Shown here in pieces: positions 55,590 to 64,000 of a stretch of 64,000 nucleotides of DNA. Source of the DNA: Elgaria multicarinata webbii (lineage: Eukaryota; Chordata; Lepidosauria; Squamata; Anguidae); NCBI RefSeq assembly GCF_023053635.1, contig NC_086173.1, forward strand, positions 142,633,197-142,697,196, in the 5' to 3' direction. Under the pieces are notes generated by a model. The model saw only the letters and a list, made by a program, of their open reading frames with translations, searched no databases and was not told the DNA's origin. Position 1 is the first letter of the stretch. The number at the start of each line of letters is the position of its first letter. The position numbers were made by a program, and so were the translations under genes.

Positions 55590-56180
55590 ATCTGTAACGG
55601 TTAGAATTCGCATTCGACTTTGGCCGCTCGCATCTCTCCTCCCCCGCGCCCTCCCCCCGATTCATGGGCAACGGTGCGCGCTCTTCGAGCGTGGTGACGT
55701 AATGCCAACCGTCGTACGTAATGTTTGTACGAAGAGACTCGAGGCCGCCCTTCTCCCACTGCCGTTCGCGGGGTGGTTGCCGTGGTAACGGTCCTTTGCT
55801 CAGGGCCCGGTAGGGCCGGGCCGGGCCGGGCCTAGGATGGCTGCTGCGGCGGGGGCAGCTGTGGCAGCGGCGACGGCGGGACAGGACGAAGGCCCCCTGC
55901 TGCCCGGGGCCTCCATCGGGCGACGAGCCGTCTGCTCCCGACCCTACTTCGTGGTGCTGATGGTTTTCGCGCATCTCTACGTGCTCAACGTCCTGGGCTT
56001 GCTGCTCTTCGTGCATATCAGCTCCGATGACGGTGGAGAGCCGGAGCCGGGCAAAGAGGCTCCTGGCCCTTCTCAGGATCCGCCCGCGTTACCCTTTTCT
56101 CTGGGCAGCTCGAACCCTCACGCCCTACCCCGCCTCGAGGGTATCAAGGCAAGCATGCACGGGGCCGAGTCCAGGCACGG
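55590..56180. promoter_or_regulatory. P4HTM: P4HTM CpG island and promoter
   Basis: A GC- and CpG-dense block spans the P4HTM start codon. It includes a GGGCC array at about 55800-55832 just before the ATG. The local rise against AT-rich flanks marks it as a CpG-island promoter. Confidence 0.7.
55837..56148 (+). CDS. P4HTM: P4HTM coding exon 1 (residues 1-104)
   Basis: Ends at RLEGIK with AAG/GCAAGC. This is a GC rather than GT donor, required because only this join keeps the frame into VGHKQK in exon 2. Phase 0. Confidence 0.9.
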
Positions 56181-58056
56181 GGGTAGCCAGAAGAAGAGCC
56201 CCGTCGCCCCACCCCATAAAAAGAAAGGGCTGTTAGTGGTTATATCGAACCCGCTTTTGTTGCCAACTTTTGTCTTAAGTTTTGTACTGTTTTTAAAGTT
56301 TTGAGTGCAGGAGTACACTCCGCCACCCCGAAGGGGAGTTTCCATCTCTCTTCTCCCTCCGGTCGTGCTTTCTGTGCCTAAATAGCAGCTTTGGGGACAG
56401 GTTGGATAACAGGCGGCCCCAACCTGAAGTCCTCCTGACGTTTTGGACCACAACTCCCAGAATTCCAGACCGTTAACCCTGACTGGAGCTGACCAAAACA
56501 ACTGGGGCGAGGGGGGGGGCACACCAGTTTGGGAAAGGGTGGGCTAGATGGTAGAGAGCAGTTTCCTAAAACATTTCCCAGTGTTCCATTCACTCTCTCA
56601 GCTTTCAGTCACAGTATATTTGTATTGAATGCATATAATAAAACCCTTGTTCCCCTGAAATTGTCATCCCTTTGCTCACCCAATGCCATCCCTTTGCTCA
56701 CCCAAACACGTTTTCTTTGTATATATATATGTGTGTGTTTTATTATGGTGGTTTTGAAAAAAGAATGAGCTGAGGGAGAGGTTTAATGTAACAAAAAAGA
56801 AGGAAGAAGCAGTGGGAAAACACAGAAAGGTTACAAGTGGAAGATGACCTCATTTGGACCCTCCTTAAAATTCTGGATTTGAAGCAGGGTGATTGCCCAC
56901 TAAAAACCTGTTCATCTTCCACTGATAACCTTCCTGGGTTTTCTCACTACTTATTCAATCTTATTTTCTTATCACAAAAAATCTATTAAGGAGGGAAAGA
57001 TGAAATGGTTAAACAATGCCTTTTGATTGGTAGTGCTGCTAGCTGTCTGTCTGGGAGCACTCATGTAGTTTGGCTCTCAATAGGTGATACTTTTTCCAGT
57101 ATGCAGATATAATGATGTGAAAAGTTTTCACTTGCTGAATTTCTGACCTGTATGTAGTCTGTAAACTGTGTCAGAAACCAGTTTGTAAATCTCCCTCCCG
57201 CAGCTCAAGGACCATATTCGTTAAAGTCATTTAAGTTGTAGTTGTAGTTTTATGCACATTTATCTGGCAGTATGTTTGATTGAACTCAGTAGAGCTTACT
57301 TCTGTGTAAATATGTATAAAACTGTAGCATTAGGGATACATGCTAGTTTTTGGACTCCTGCACTGTTCTTACTCCCTCTTGTGGAAAGAGGCATACATTT
57401 ATTGTGCAAGGAAATAATAATGTGGAAGGACCATATGCCTTCTGGATAATGGTAAGTGTCACTTCTATACCAAGCCTAAAACATATCTTACTACTAAATG
57501 GTAAGTAGTGCTTGATGTCATATGATTTGGAACTGCGTAGGTGCGCTTTGGGCTGTCTGGTATAGCAAAGTTTGCCATGCAGTGCTTTAGTAGGGCATTG
57601 GGTAAGATTGAAAACACTCCAGCTCATCAACACGATGGGTGAGCAAGTGTTCTGGCCTGTGCAGAAAGCTTAGTTCTCAACTTTACAATGAATTGTGGTT
57701 GAAGTTTTTTGGGTATACCAAAACCAGTATTTCAACCTTCAGCAGTTGTTGGATACATGTGATATGGGCCCTTTCTACACCTAAGGATTATCCCAGGAAA
57801 ATGGAGGGATCGTCCCTGAATGCTCCCGGGATCCCCTGTGTGTCATCTTGCATGTACAGGAATAATCCAGGGATAAATGGCTGGTGTAGAAATGCCCATG
57901 ATTTCATGGAGTGGGGCTAATAATTTATGTTTGGGGTATAGTAGCTAATTCATTCTTTTTAATTTCTTTTCAAGGTGGGCCATAAACAGAAAGTGGAGCT
58001 GGTTCCTAACAAAATCCATTTCATGAAAACTCTCAGCTTGAAACCACTTCTTTTTG
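55837..58056 (+). CDS. P4HTM: P4HTM (transmembrane prolyl 4-hydroxylase), first two coding exons only
   Basis: The product is an ER-membrane 2-oxoglutarate/Fe(II) dioxygenase able to hydroxylate HIF-alpha prolines. Only residues 1-132 lie in the window: exon 1 at 55837-56148 and exon 2 at 57975-58056; the EF-hand and catalytic parts must be past 64000. Visible are an alanine-rich cytosolic N-terminus, a single membrane anchor at about residues 37-59 ([18 protein letters not shown] and on), a Pro/Glu-rich linker, RLEGIK, then [12 protein letters not shown] and [10 protein letters not shown], which match known P4HTM. The ATG has a good context (AGGATGG). It lies 5.1 kb behind ARIH2 on the same strand, as in mammals. 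Intron 1 has a GC donor. Confidence 0.93.
56409..56540. mobile_element. hAT MITE remnant in P4HTM intron 1
   Basis: GCCCCAACCTGAAGTCCTCC, then TTTTGGACCACAACTCCCAG, and a weak inverse arm CTGACCAAAACAACTGGGGC. This is the same family as 31111-31247, eroded. Confidence 0.55.
56545..57760. other. P4HTM intron 1, mostly unique
   Basis: A TA/TG run at 56723-56738 and a SINE-like fragment at about 57016-57066 (ATGCCTTTTGATTGGTAG). No exon is recognised. Confidence 0.45.
57766..57897. mobile_element. Palindromic MITE, relative of the 2.1 kb element
   Basis: The ends GGGCCCTTTCTACACC and GGTGTAGAAATGCCC are inverted. The core GGGATCCCCTGTGTGTCAT is the inverse of the core at 2120-2238. It lies in P4HTM intron 1, less than 80 bp before exon 2. 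No clear target duplication. Confidence 0.65.
57975..58056 (+). CDS. P4HTM: P4HTM coding exon 2 (residues 105-132)
   Basis: Acceptor TTTTCAAG/GTGGGC and donor TTTG/GTAAGA. Reads [20 protein letters not shown] and SLKPLLF, then a codon split after one base. The next exon (EIPDFLTEEEC in mammals) is not found in the remaining 5.9 kb. Confidence 0.92.
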
Positions 58057-58059
58057 GTA

Positions 58060-58880
58060 AGAAATAGAGGCTACTGGAAATATCTGTATTTCATATTGTG
58101 AACTCCAAATCTGTTACTAGGGGAGTGATTGTGAGGCACCAAATATAAGTTGAATGTCTTCTTATTAGATCACCTTTGGTTTCTTTTATCTTAGAAATTC
58201 TGTCCCATTCAGCACAATAATCATTACCATGGTTTTTAGCCACAAACAAACATCCTTTGCAGCAGTAGTCTAAAATGCTTTAGAGGTTCAGTTTCCACCT
58301 TTAATCTTAACCTGCAACATTTCTTATTTTTTACTGTGCATTTTTAAAACTATGTCTTTTGTCTTCTCTCTCTAGGACACATGTGGGCAACCTGTGAGCC
58401 ACATGCAGAACTTTGCCATGCTCTGTTCTGCCTGTGGAACCCATGGGTTATTCTGCCTACTTTTTCCCACCAGCCAGCTGATCAGTCATCAGCTCATGTT
58501 TTTCCTCCACTGCTATTTACAGCAGAGAAACAGCGTTTCTGATTAGGATTGTGGGGCATAGGGAGGCTCTAACCTCTCACTATTAGCATTGAGAAATAGC
58601 AGTGTTGGCTGGGGCTCCAGGAGGAAGGAGAAGCTCTAACTTGTGTGTGTGTGTGTGTCCCACTCCCCAACCCTCATCAAGATTGGAGTTTCCTCACAGC
58701 TAATAGCACAGAAGATAGTGATCTTAGTGAGGATTGCCGTGTCTGTGTGTATGAGGTTAAAGCCTCTTAATAGAAGTAGTTCAAATTGAATAAGTGATCA
58801 ATTGAGTCCTCTCCAGAATTCTCCAGGTCTCCTTGCTTCCTGCAAATTGTTCTTATTTACCGCAGGATTTTTCTGTGAGA
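58060..58880. other. P4HTM intron 2, first part
   Basis: A TG run at 58641-58658. No repeat or exon is recognised with confidence. Confidence 0.45.
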
Positions 58881-59320
58881 AATAGTCATTGATAGCCTTT
58901 TCCTCCAGGAATTTGTCTAAACCCCTTTTAAAGCCATCCAAATTGGTAGCCATCACTACATCTTACGTTAACAAATTCCATAGTGCACTGTGTGAAGTAC
59001 TTCCTTTTATCTGTCCTGAATCTCTCACCAATCTGATAACCTTGTATTCTAATATGAGAGACGGAGAAAAAATGTCTATCAACTTTCATGCATAATTTTG
59101 TACACCTTTGCCATGTCTCACTTAACTGACCTTTTTTCTAAGGTAAAATGTCCCAGACATTGTAACCTTTCCTCATAGGCTCCAGCCCCTTGATCTGTTT
59201 AGTTTCCTTTTTCTGCCCTTTTTCCAACTCTATAATATCATTTATTAGGTGTGTTGACCAGAACTGATCATAGTATTCCAAGTATGGACACACCATACAT
59301 TTGCATGATATTAGCAGGGT
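58880..59320 (-). mobile_element. CR1 LINE 3' region, minus
   Basis: AGCCATCCAAATTGGTAGCC, TTCCTTTTATCTGTCCTGAA and CCTTTCCTCATAGGCTCCAG occur in the same order as at 22200-22620. It is diverged and non-coding. Confidence 0.7.
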
Positions 59321-59594
59321 TTTTTTTTCCAATTTCTTTCTTAATTATACCTAACATGGAATTTGTCTTTTTGACTCTGGGTCAATATTTTCATTGAGCT
59401 GTCTACTTTAAAGAGCAAAATACCACAGCTTCTGCTTGATAGAATTATATTTATGGTCACTATGGTGATGGTGGCAACTGTCAACTCCTGCATATAATAA
59501 AAAGGTGTATGAGTAAGACATAACAAAAGAAATAACTCAGGGAGTTTTTGAAATAATTTTTTCCTCTTTGTAGCATTTTCTGTTTAACACAGCT

Positions 59595-59790
59595 TATACT
59601 GCTAGGTCTCGGATCTGGGAGGGCTCAGCCCAGCAAAGGACTGGTGACCTCTGGCAAGTCCCTGCCTCTAAGAATTATATATAAAATTATAATAGTGATT
59701 TACTTTACAGGCTGGTTGTGAGGATGAATAAAATAAGAAAATGTTATTGCCCGTTCTGAGTATCTGCCTACCCTATAATAAAATAATATC
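59595..59790 (+). repeat. MIR-like SINE remnant
   Basis: GGTGACCTCTGGCAAGTCCC followed by CAGGCTGGTTGTGAGGATGA and ATAAAAT follows the MIR/CORE-SINE order. Degraded. Confidence 0.5.
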
Positions 59791-59914
59791 TTATTAGTAA
59801 TGTTTGTTTCTTTATTTTTATATTGCAACTGAGTTTTTTGACTCACTATTCTATGTCACCTAGATACCTTTCATGCAACCACATAGAATATGTGATATTG
59901 TGCTATATTTATCT

Positions 59915-60300
59915 TCTCGCCTGCCCAAGGACCTCCACTTCCCTTACTCAGCTTCGTCCTTTTTCCTCTGCTGCCCCTCATGCCTGGAACGCTCTTCCAG
60001 AACACTTGAGAACTACCAACTCAATCACAGCTTTTAAAACTCAGCTAAAAACTTTTCTTTTCCCTATAGCTTTTAAACATTGAGTTTATTCTGACTCTAT
60101 ACTGTTAGCTTCACCCTACCCGGTGCCTGTTTACACTTCCCTGTGCCTGTTTGCATTCTCTTTCCCTCCTTGTTGTTTACTACAACTTTATTAGATTGTA
60201 AGCCTATGCGGCAGGGTCTTGCTATTTACTGTGTGGTCTGTGCAGCACCATGTACATCGATGGTGCTATATAAATAAATAATAATAATAAATAATAATAA
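59915..60300 (+). mobile_element. L2 LINE 3' end, plus
   Basis: Reads [20 protein letters not shown] and [19 protein letters not shown], then the L2 3' region with ATGCGGCAGGGTCTTGC, CAGCACCATGTACATCGATG and an AAT repeat. It is close to the copy at 23430-23957 but more 5'-truncated. Confidence 0.88.
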
Positions 60301-60304
60301 AAAA

Positions 60305-60635
60305 ACTTACCTTATACTCAGTCAGAACATTGGTGTGTCTAGCTCAGTATCATCTGTCTTCCCCAACCAGGTGCTATCCAAATGTTTTGGGCAACAGCTC
60401 CCATCATCGCTGACTTTTGATCATGCTGATGGGAGTTATAGTCCAAAACATCCAGAGGTTACCTGGTTGGAAAAGGCTGATCTTTGCTGATTGGCAACAG
60501 TTCTCTGGAGTTTCAGTTATGGGTCTTCCCCACCACCACCCCAAAGATGCCAGAGATTGAACCTGGAACATCATTCATGCAAGCCATGTGCTCTATCACT
60601 GAGCAATCACCCTTTGCGCCTTCATATAAGGACTT
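60305..60635 (-). repeat. tRNA-derived SINE, minus, split by a hAT MITE
   Basis: The right part (60540-60635) contains the reversed tRNA-like head with GAGATTGAACCTGG and GCTCTATCACTGAGCAA. The left part (60305-60352) has ACTCAGTCAGAACATTGGTG, the reversed tail. The 60352-60480 MITE sits between. Confidence 0.65.
60352..60480. mobile_element. hAT MITE nested in a SINE
   Basis: TTCCCCAACCAGGTGCTATCC and GGTTACCTGGTTGGAAAAGG are inverted ends; CAAATGTTTTGGGCAACAGC pairs with GGAGTTATAGTCCAAAACAT. Same family as 31111-31247. The 8-bp duplication is not clear here. Confidence 0.6.
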
Positions 60636-60639
60636 GCAA

Positions 60640-62180
60640 TAAATCTCTAGTCACTGAAATCAGTATTTGTTACTTTACCATCCATCCTGCCTCTGTCCCT
60701 TTGAGTTGTCTGTCTGTCGGATGACCTGGTCCATAGTTTCCTAGCGTTCAGAGTTCCTTTGCCAATACGCTCCCTTCCTACTGAAAACATGCAGTCCATC
60801 CTGTTCCTAGACTCTATATGAGAGTTTTCCCCAGAGCTTCTTCCTTGACTACTTCTTTCCTCACCTTCACCAATCATTTCTTCAGGTTCTTGTTTAGTCT
60901 CCTGCCTACTTTGCCTCTTCTGCTACAGTTATCCTGTTTCTGGTTTACTTGTCTCTTCTTCCCCTGCCACCCAGTCTCCTGGGTCCTTTACCCATCTGTT
61001 TCTAGTCCTTTCTTAAGGCAATTTTTCCATCACCTTCTTGGAAACTTCTCCATTCCCTACATTGTATTAGCAGTAGCCTTGCAGGAATTAAATATTCAGA
61101 AATAGCCTGCAGCAACAGTTAAATAGGTTGGTAGATACATAGATAAAAATATTAACATGAAGCAGGACATCCTAGCAAGCACAATAGTATGCCACAGAGT
61201 TTAAAACAATATTTATAGTGTCCTGTAGATTGTTAGCAAATGTTTACTCAAAGGAAAAGTGTAGTGAGAAACTAGACAGCTTTCTTGTTAAATCCTTTAA
61301 TGCAACACACATTTTGAAGAAACACACACTGCTGTCATTGGTTTCTAAATACATAGTATTCATAACTTGCAAATTCCAAAAGGGGTTTTCCTCAGGCAAT
61401 ATGTGTGTTTGTGTAAAACTGCAAAATAAAACTTGAGTGAGGGGAAGATAGGTGAGGGCAGAAGCTTGAGGGGTAGAGGAAAGGGGTGGTCAAGAATGTG
61501 GGGTAGGGGTGGGGAAATGAAAGCTAATTAGTCCTATTACTATAAAGTTGTGTGGAATGTCTCTTCATTGCTGATTTTTCCATGGAGTCATATCAAGAGT
61601 TTAATCATTTGTGGCTGCTATCCTAGGAGCGGTAGCCAGTAACTAGTTTTTCACAAATAAGGCTTTTTTCACAGTATTTTCTTAGTGCTGTGGTTTCGAA
61701 ACCTACTACCTTAAAGAACTCTTTCTACATTGGTTGTGCAGATTTGAACCTCTGCATGTCTGCGAGAAGACACCATTGCAAAGATTTCCAAGAAGTGTGC
61801 TAGGGTGTATATTCACAGAACTGGCCAGGCTTTTTGAGTCCTTCCTTTGACCTTGGTGAACACAAAGTCCCATATAATAGATCCAACTTTCCCTTCAGTT
61901 ACATATTCAGGAGGGATATTAGCAATGGTAGGAAAGCTTACTGATCTGATAAGGAACCCTTGATAAGCTTCTGGGGAACCCTAGGGTTCCTCAAAACACA
62001 GTTCGAAAACCACTTTCATAGTGCAATGAATCTTGCTGCTTGGTTATCCATTTAATTTTGTAATTCTACTGCAAAGATGTTCTACAAACAGTTACGTGCC
62101 TGAAGCCTTGGTTCTGGAAGAAAACCTTCTAGATACACGTAGAGGAGCAACATTGGATTAGATTTCATGCCAGGGACTAG
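60640..62180. other. P4HTM intron 2, no gene recognised
   Basis: A pyrimidine-rich block at 60660-61060. Nothing else is recognised until the minus-strand exon. A possible ATTAAA signal on the minus strand lies at 62051-62056. Confidence 0.45.
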
Positions 62181-62187
62181 AAGCAGT

Positions 62188-62504
62188 TCAAGTTCGGCAT
62201 TTGTAATGTTTCCATCGTCGCACAGCAGCCTGTAGATTTCGGTTCTTCTTGTGCCAGGCATAGGCCTTGTTCACCACCACAACTTTGTCATTCTGCACCT
62301 CTCCGCTGATCACATAGACCCCTGTATTTGTGCCTCTCATGATGTTATGTACACAGGTAGCGTCTAAGTTCAGCCACTGCTGAAGTTTGGGGTGAGTTTC
62401 AGTCTTGAGGAGGGGACCATGCTTCAGAACTTCCAACTTGGAGTCAAGGTCAAAGTCAGCAATGGTGGATGTCTTGTTCTTCCTCAAAATCCTAATTTTC
62501 ACAG
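62188..62504 (-). CDS. Probable terminal exon of a secreted Frizzled-related (NTR-domain) protein, antisense to P4HTM
   Basis: Minus strand: a 3' splice site GGTACAG/CTGTGA opens the exon at 62504. It reads 104 residues and stops at 62188-62190. The text VKIRILRKNKTS, then WLNLDATCVHNIMRGTN, GVYVISGEVQNDKVVVVNKA and YAWHKKNRNLQ, ending AAVRRWKHYKC, follows the last part of SFRP netrin-like domains: a W-L pair, C, Y-V-x-G, a hydrophobic strand, a W-x-K-K basic helix, and a final Cys. One cysteine of the usual CxC pair is missing. Crescent- or sizzled-like SFRPs, absent from placental mammals, are candidates. The residue after the splice codon is Val (GTG), not a start. Upstream exons would lie beyond 64000. 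A retained fragment or pseudogene is possible. Confidence 0.5.
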
Positions 62505-62509
62505 CTGTA

Positions 62510-63365
62510 CCAAATACAAGTTAAATAAATCAAACTGCCATTAAAATAGGTAATCATCAACTCTCTCACCAATTGCTTTCTGATGTGGCTCTGACAAGCT
62601 ACAGTTTTGCTCTGTACCTGGACAACAGTGCTAGTTTAGTCCAGTGAAATTCTCAAAACAAATCTTTCAAAATGTATTACCCAGTTCCCCTAACAAACAA
62701 ATTCATTTTAGGAAGATTCATTATCTGATGATACTGGCAACACAGATCATCAGATGTCTTCATAAAATTCTAAGGCACATCAGAAGCCTTCCACTTGAGG
62801 CTTAGGCTACTGTGGATTCTTTCTTTTTCTTTTTTTTTGTAGATGATGCAACAGCATTAAGTTGTCTGATTTTTCTGCATATGAGAAATCCCAACTATAA
62901 TTGTAGAACTTTTTCTGTCTGGCTCATTGTAGTGACAGGCCTTGGGACATGTGGTTTGAAGTAATTACCACTTTTCCTTTTGTCCCTGACATCGCTTAGT
63001 TGGTGGTGACTATTTGGCCAAAACCTTCTCCTGATAGGATTTAACTTATCTCAGTAGTCCAGAATCTCCTTTGATGTGATAACAAATCAAACCTGTTAGA
63101 ATTAGGAAATTAGGATTGAGTGCTATTAATTTGAGATCCCCATTCTGAGCTTTAGTTCTTTAGAAAATTAATTTTACTATCCACCTGATTATAAGAATAA
63201 GTTTAGCATTGGTTCAAAAAACCACATGATTTGTGAGGTCATCTGTATCACCCAAATATGAGATGTCTTTAAAATGCAGAGTAACCTAAAATGCAGAATG
63301 TGGAGAATATATTGCTGGGGGCGTGGCGTTAATAGTTGATTGGGTGGTGATAATTGTCCATTGTC
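62510..63365. other. Intron sequence, no gene recognised
   Basis: No frame resembling a Frizzled cysteine-rich domain was found upstream (on the minus strand) of the NTR-like exon within the window. Confidence 0.45.
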
Positions 63366-63367
63366 TG

Positions 63368-64000
63368 TGTATTTATTTATTTATTTATTTATTTATTATA
63401 TTCTGCCCTATATCACAAGGATCTCAGGGCAGAGTAGAGGTAAAATCATACAAACAATATAAAACAATAAAAACATACAGCTAAAAACAAATTAAACCAT
63501 TAATATGTTAAAACCAGTATAGAATTTAAAAACAGTAAAAACCAATTAAAACAATGTACAAACTTCATGAATTTAGCGATCAAAGGCTTTGTTAAAAAGC
63601 CATGTCTTAACTTGGCACCGAAATTAAGCCAGTGCCGGCTCCAGTTGGGCCTCCAAAGGGAGGGCATTCCACAGCCGGGGTACCACAACAGAAAAGACCC
63701 TCTCCCATGTCCCACCATAGCGTATGGTGGGACACAGAGGAGGGCTCCTCCAACGGATCTCAAGTCTCAGGCAGGCATATACAGAGAGAGGCGCTCCCTG
63801 AAGTATCAAGGTCCCAAGCTGTTTAGGGCTTTAAAAGTCATTACCAACACCTTGAATTCTGACTGGAAGCGTATAGGCAGCCACTGCAATTCCTTTAAGA
63901 CCGGTGTTATGTGGTCTCTGTGAGATGTACTGGTCAGCAGCATTTTGCACTAGCTGCAACTTCAAGGGCAGCCCCAGATAGAGTGCATTGCAGCAGTCTA
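63368..64000 (-). mobile_element. L2-clade LINE 3' end, minus, third subfamily, runs off the window
   Basis: A TTTA repeat, then ATTCTGCCCTATATCACAAG and GATCTCAGGGCAG, then GAGGGCATTCCACAGCCGGG, CAAGCTGTTTAGGGCTTTAA and GTGCATTGCAGCAGTCTA. The order matches the 3' part of the copies at 16 and 21 kb (reversed LQ-W-LP, FKALKxLG and NALYLGLPL regions). It is truncated by the window edge. Confidence 0.8.

Noticed and set aside
55561-56016. Minus-strand frame of 151 codons over the P4HTM start
   Set aside because: Antisense shadow of P4HTM exon 1 in a CpG island; no conserved motif.
63500-63923. Overlapping frames near the window end
   Set aside because: They are shadows of the 3' region of an L2-clade LINE (AGGGCATTCCACAGCCGGGG and tail).
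1-64000. A bacterial-style operon or novel defence system
   Set aside because: The window is vertebrate nuclear DNA with spliced host genes and retroelements; no gene clusters of that kind are present.

Overview
This is a vertebrate nuclear DNA window, most likely from a squamate reptile (lizard or snake). The host genes are spliced and conserved. The interspersed repeats are the mixture typical of squamates: L2-clade and CR1 LINEs, a BovB LINE tail, tRNA-derived SINEs (one with a BovB-like tail), palindromic hAT and Harbinger-type MITEs, and a Tc1-type transposon. The species call is inference from repeat content and gene order, not from a database match.

Layout. Positions 1-11.2 kb are intergenic and repeat-rich, with no recognised gene. 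A CpG-rich promoter lies at about 11.2-12.3 kb and starts ARIH2 (plus strand). ARIH2 runs from about 11.7 to 50.7 kb: a non-coding first exon, an ATG in exon 2 at 20368, 14 coding exons, a stop at 50256-50258 and a poly(A) signal at 50676. All 14 coding exons join in frame into an apparently intact 490-residue RBR E3 ubiquitin ligase. Its introns carry most of the mobile elements, including a 1.6 kb Tc1 transposon in intron 4 and a solo LTR in intron 5. After a 5 kb intergenic stretch with a BovB tail and a second CpG island, P4HTM starts at 55837 (plus strand). Only its first two coding exons are in the window. ARIH2 followed by P4HTM on the same strand is the order on human 3p21.31, so the synteny is conserved.

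At 62188-62504, on the minus strand and inside what must be P4HTM intron 2, an open reading frame resembles the C-terminal netrin-like (NTR) exon of a secreted Frizzled-related protein. A 3' splice site lies at its start and a stop codon at its end. If real, it is the last exon of a gene antisense to, or nested in, P4HTM. It is the least expected coding signal here.

No new multi-gene system is evident. The points most worth checking are the NTR exon, a GC-AG intron in P4HTM, a near-intact Tc1 element with IR/DR ends, several nested MITEs with target-site duplications, and an unassigned dispersed repeat family with about five copies.
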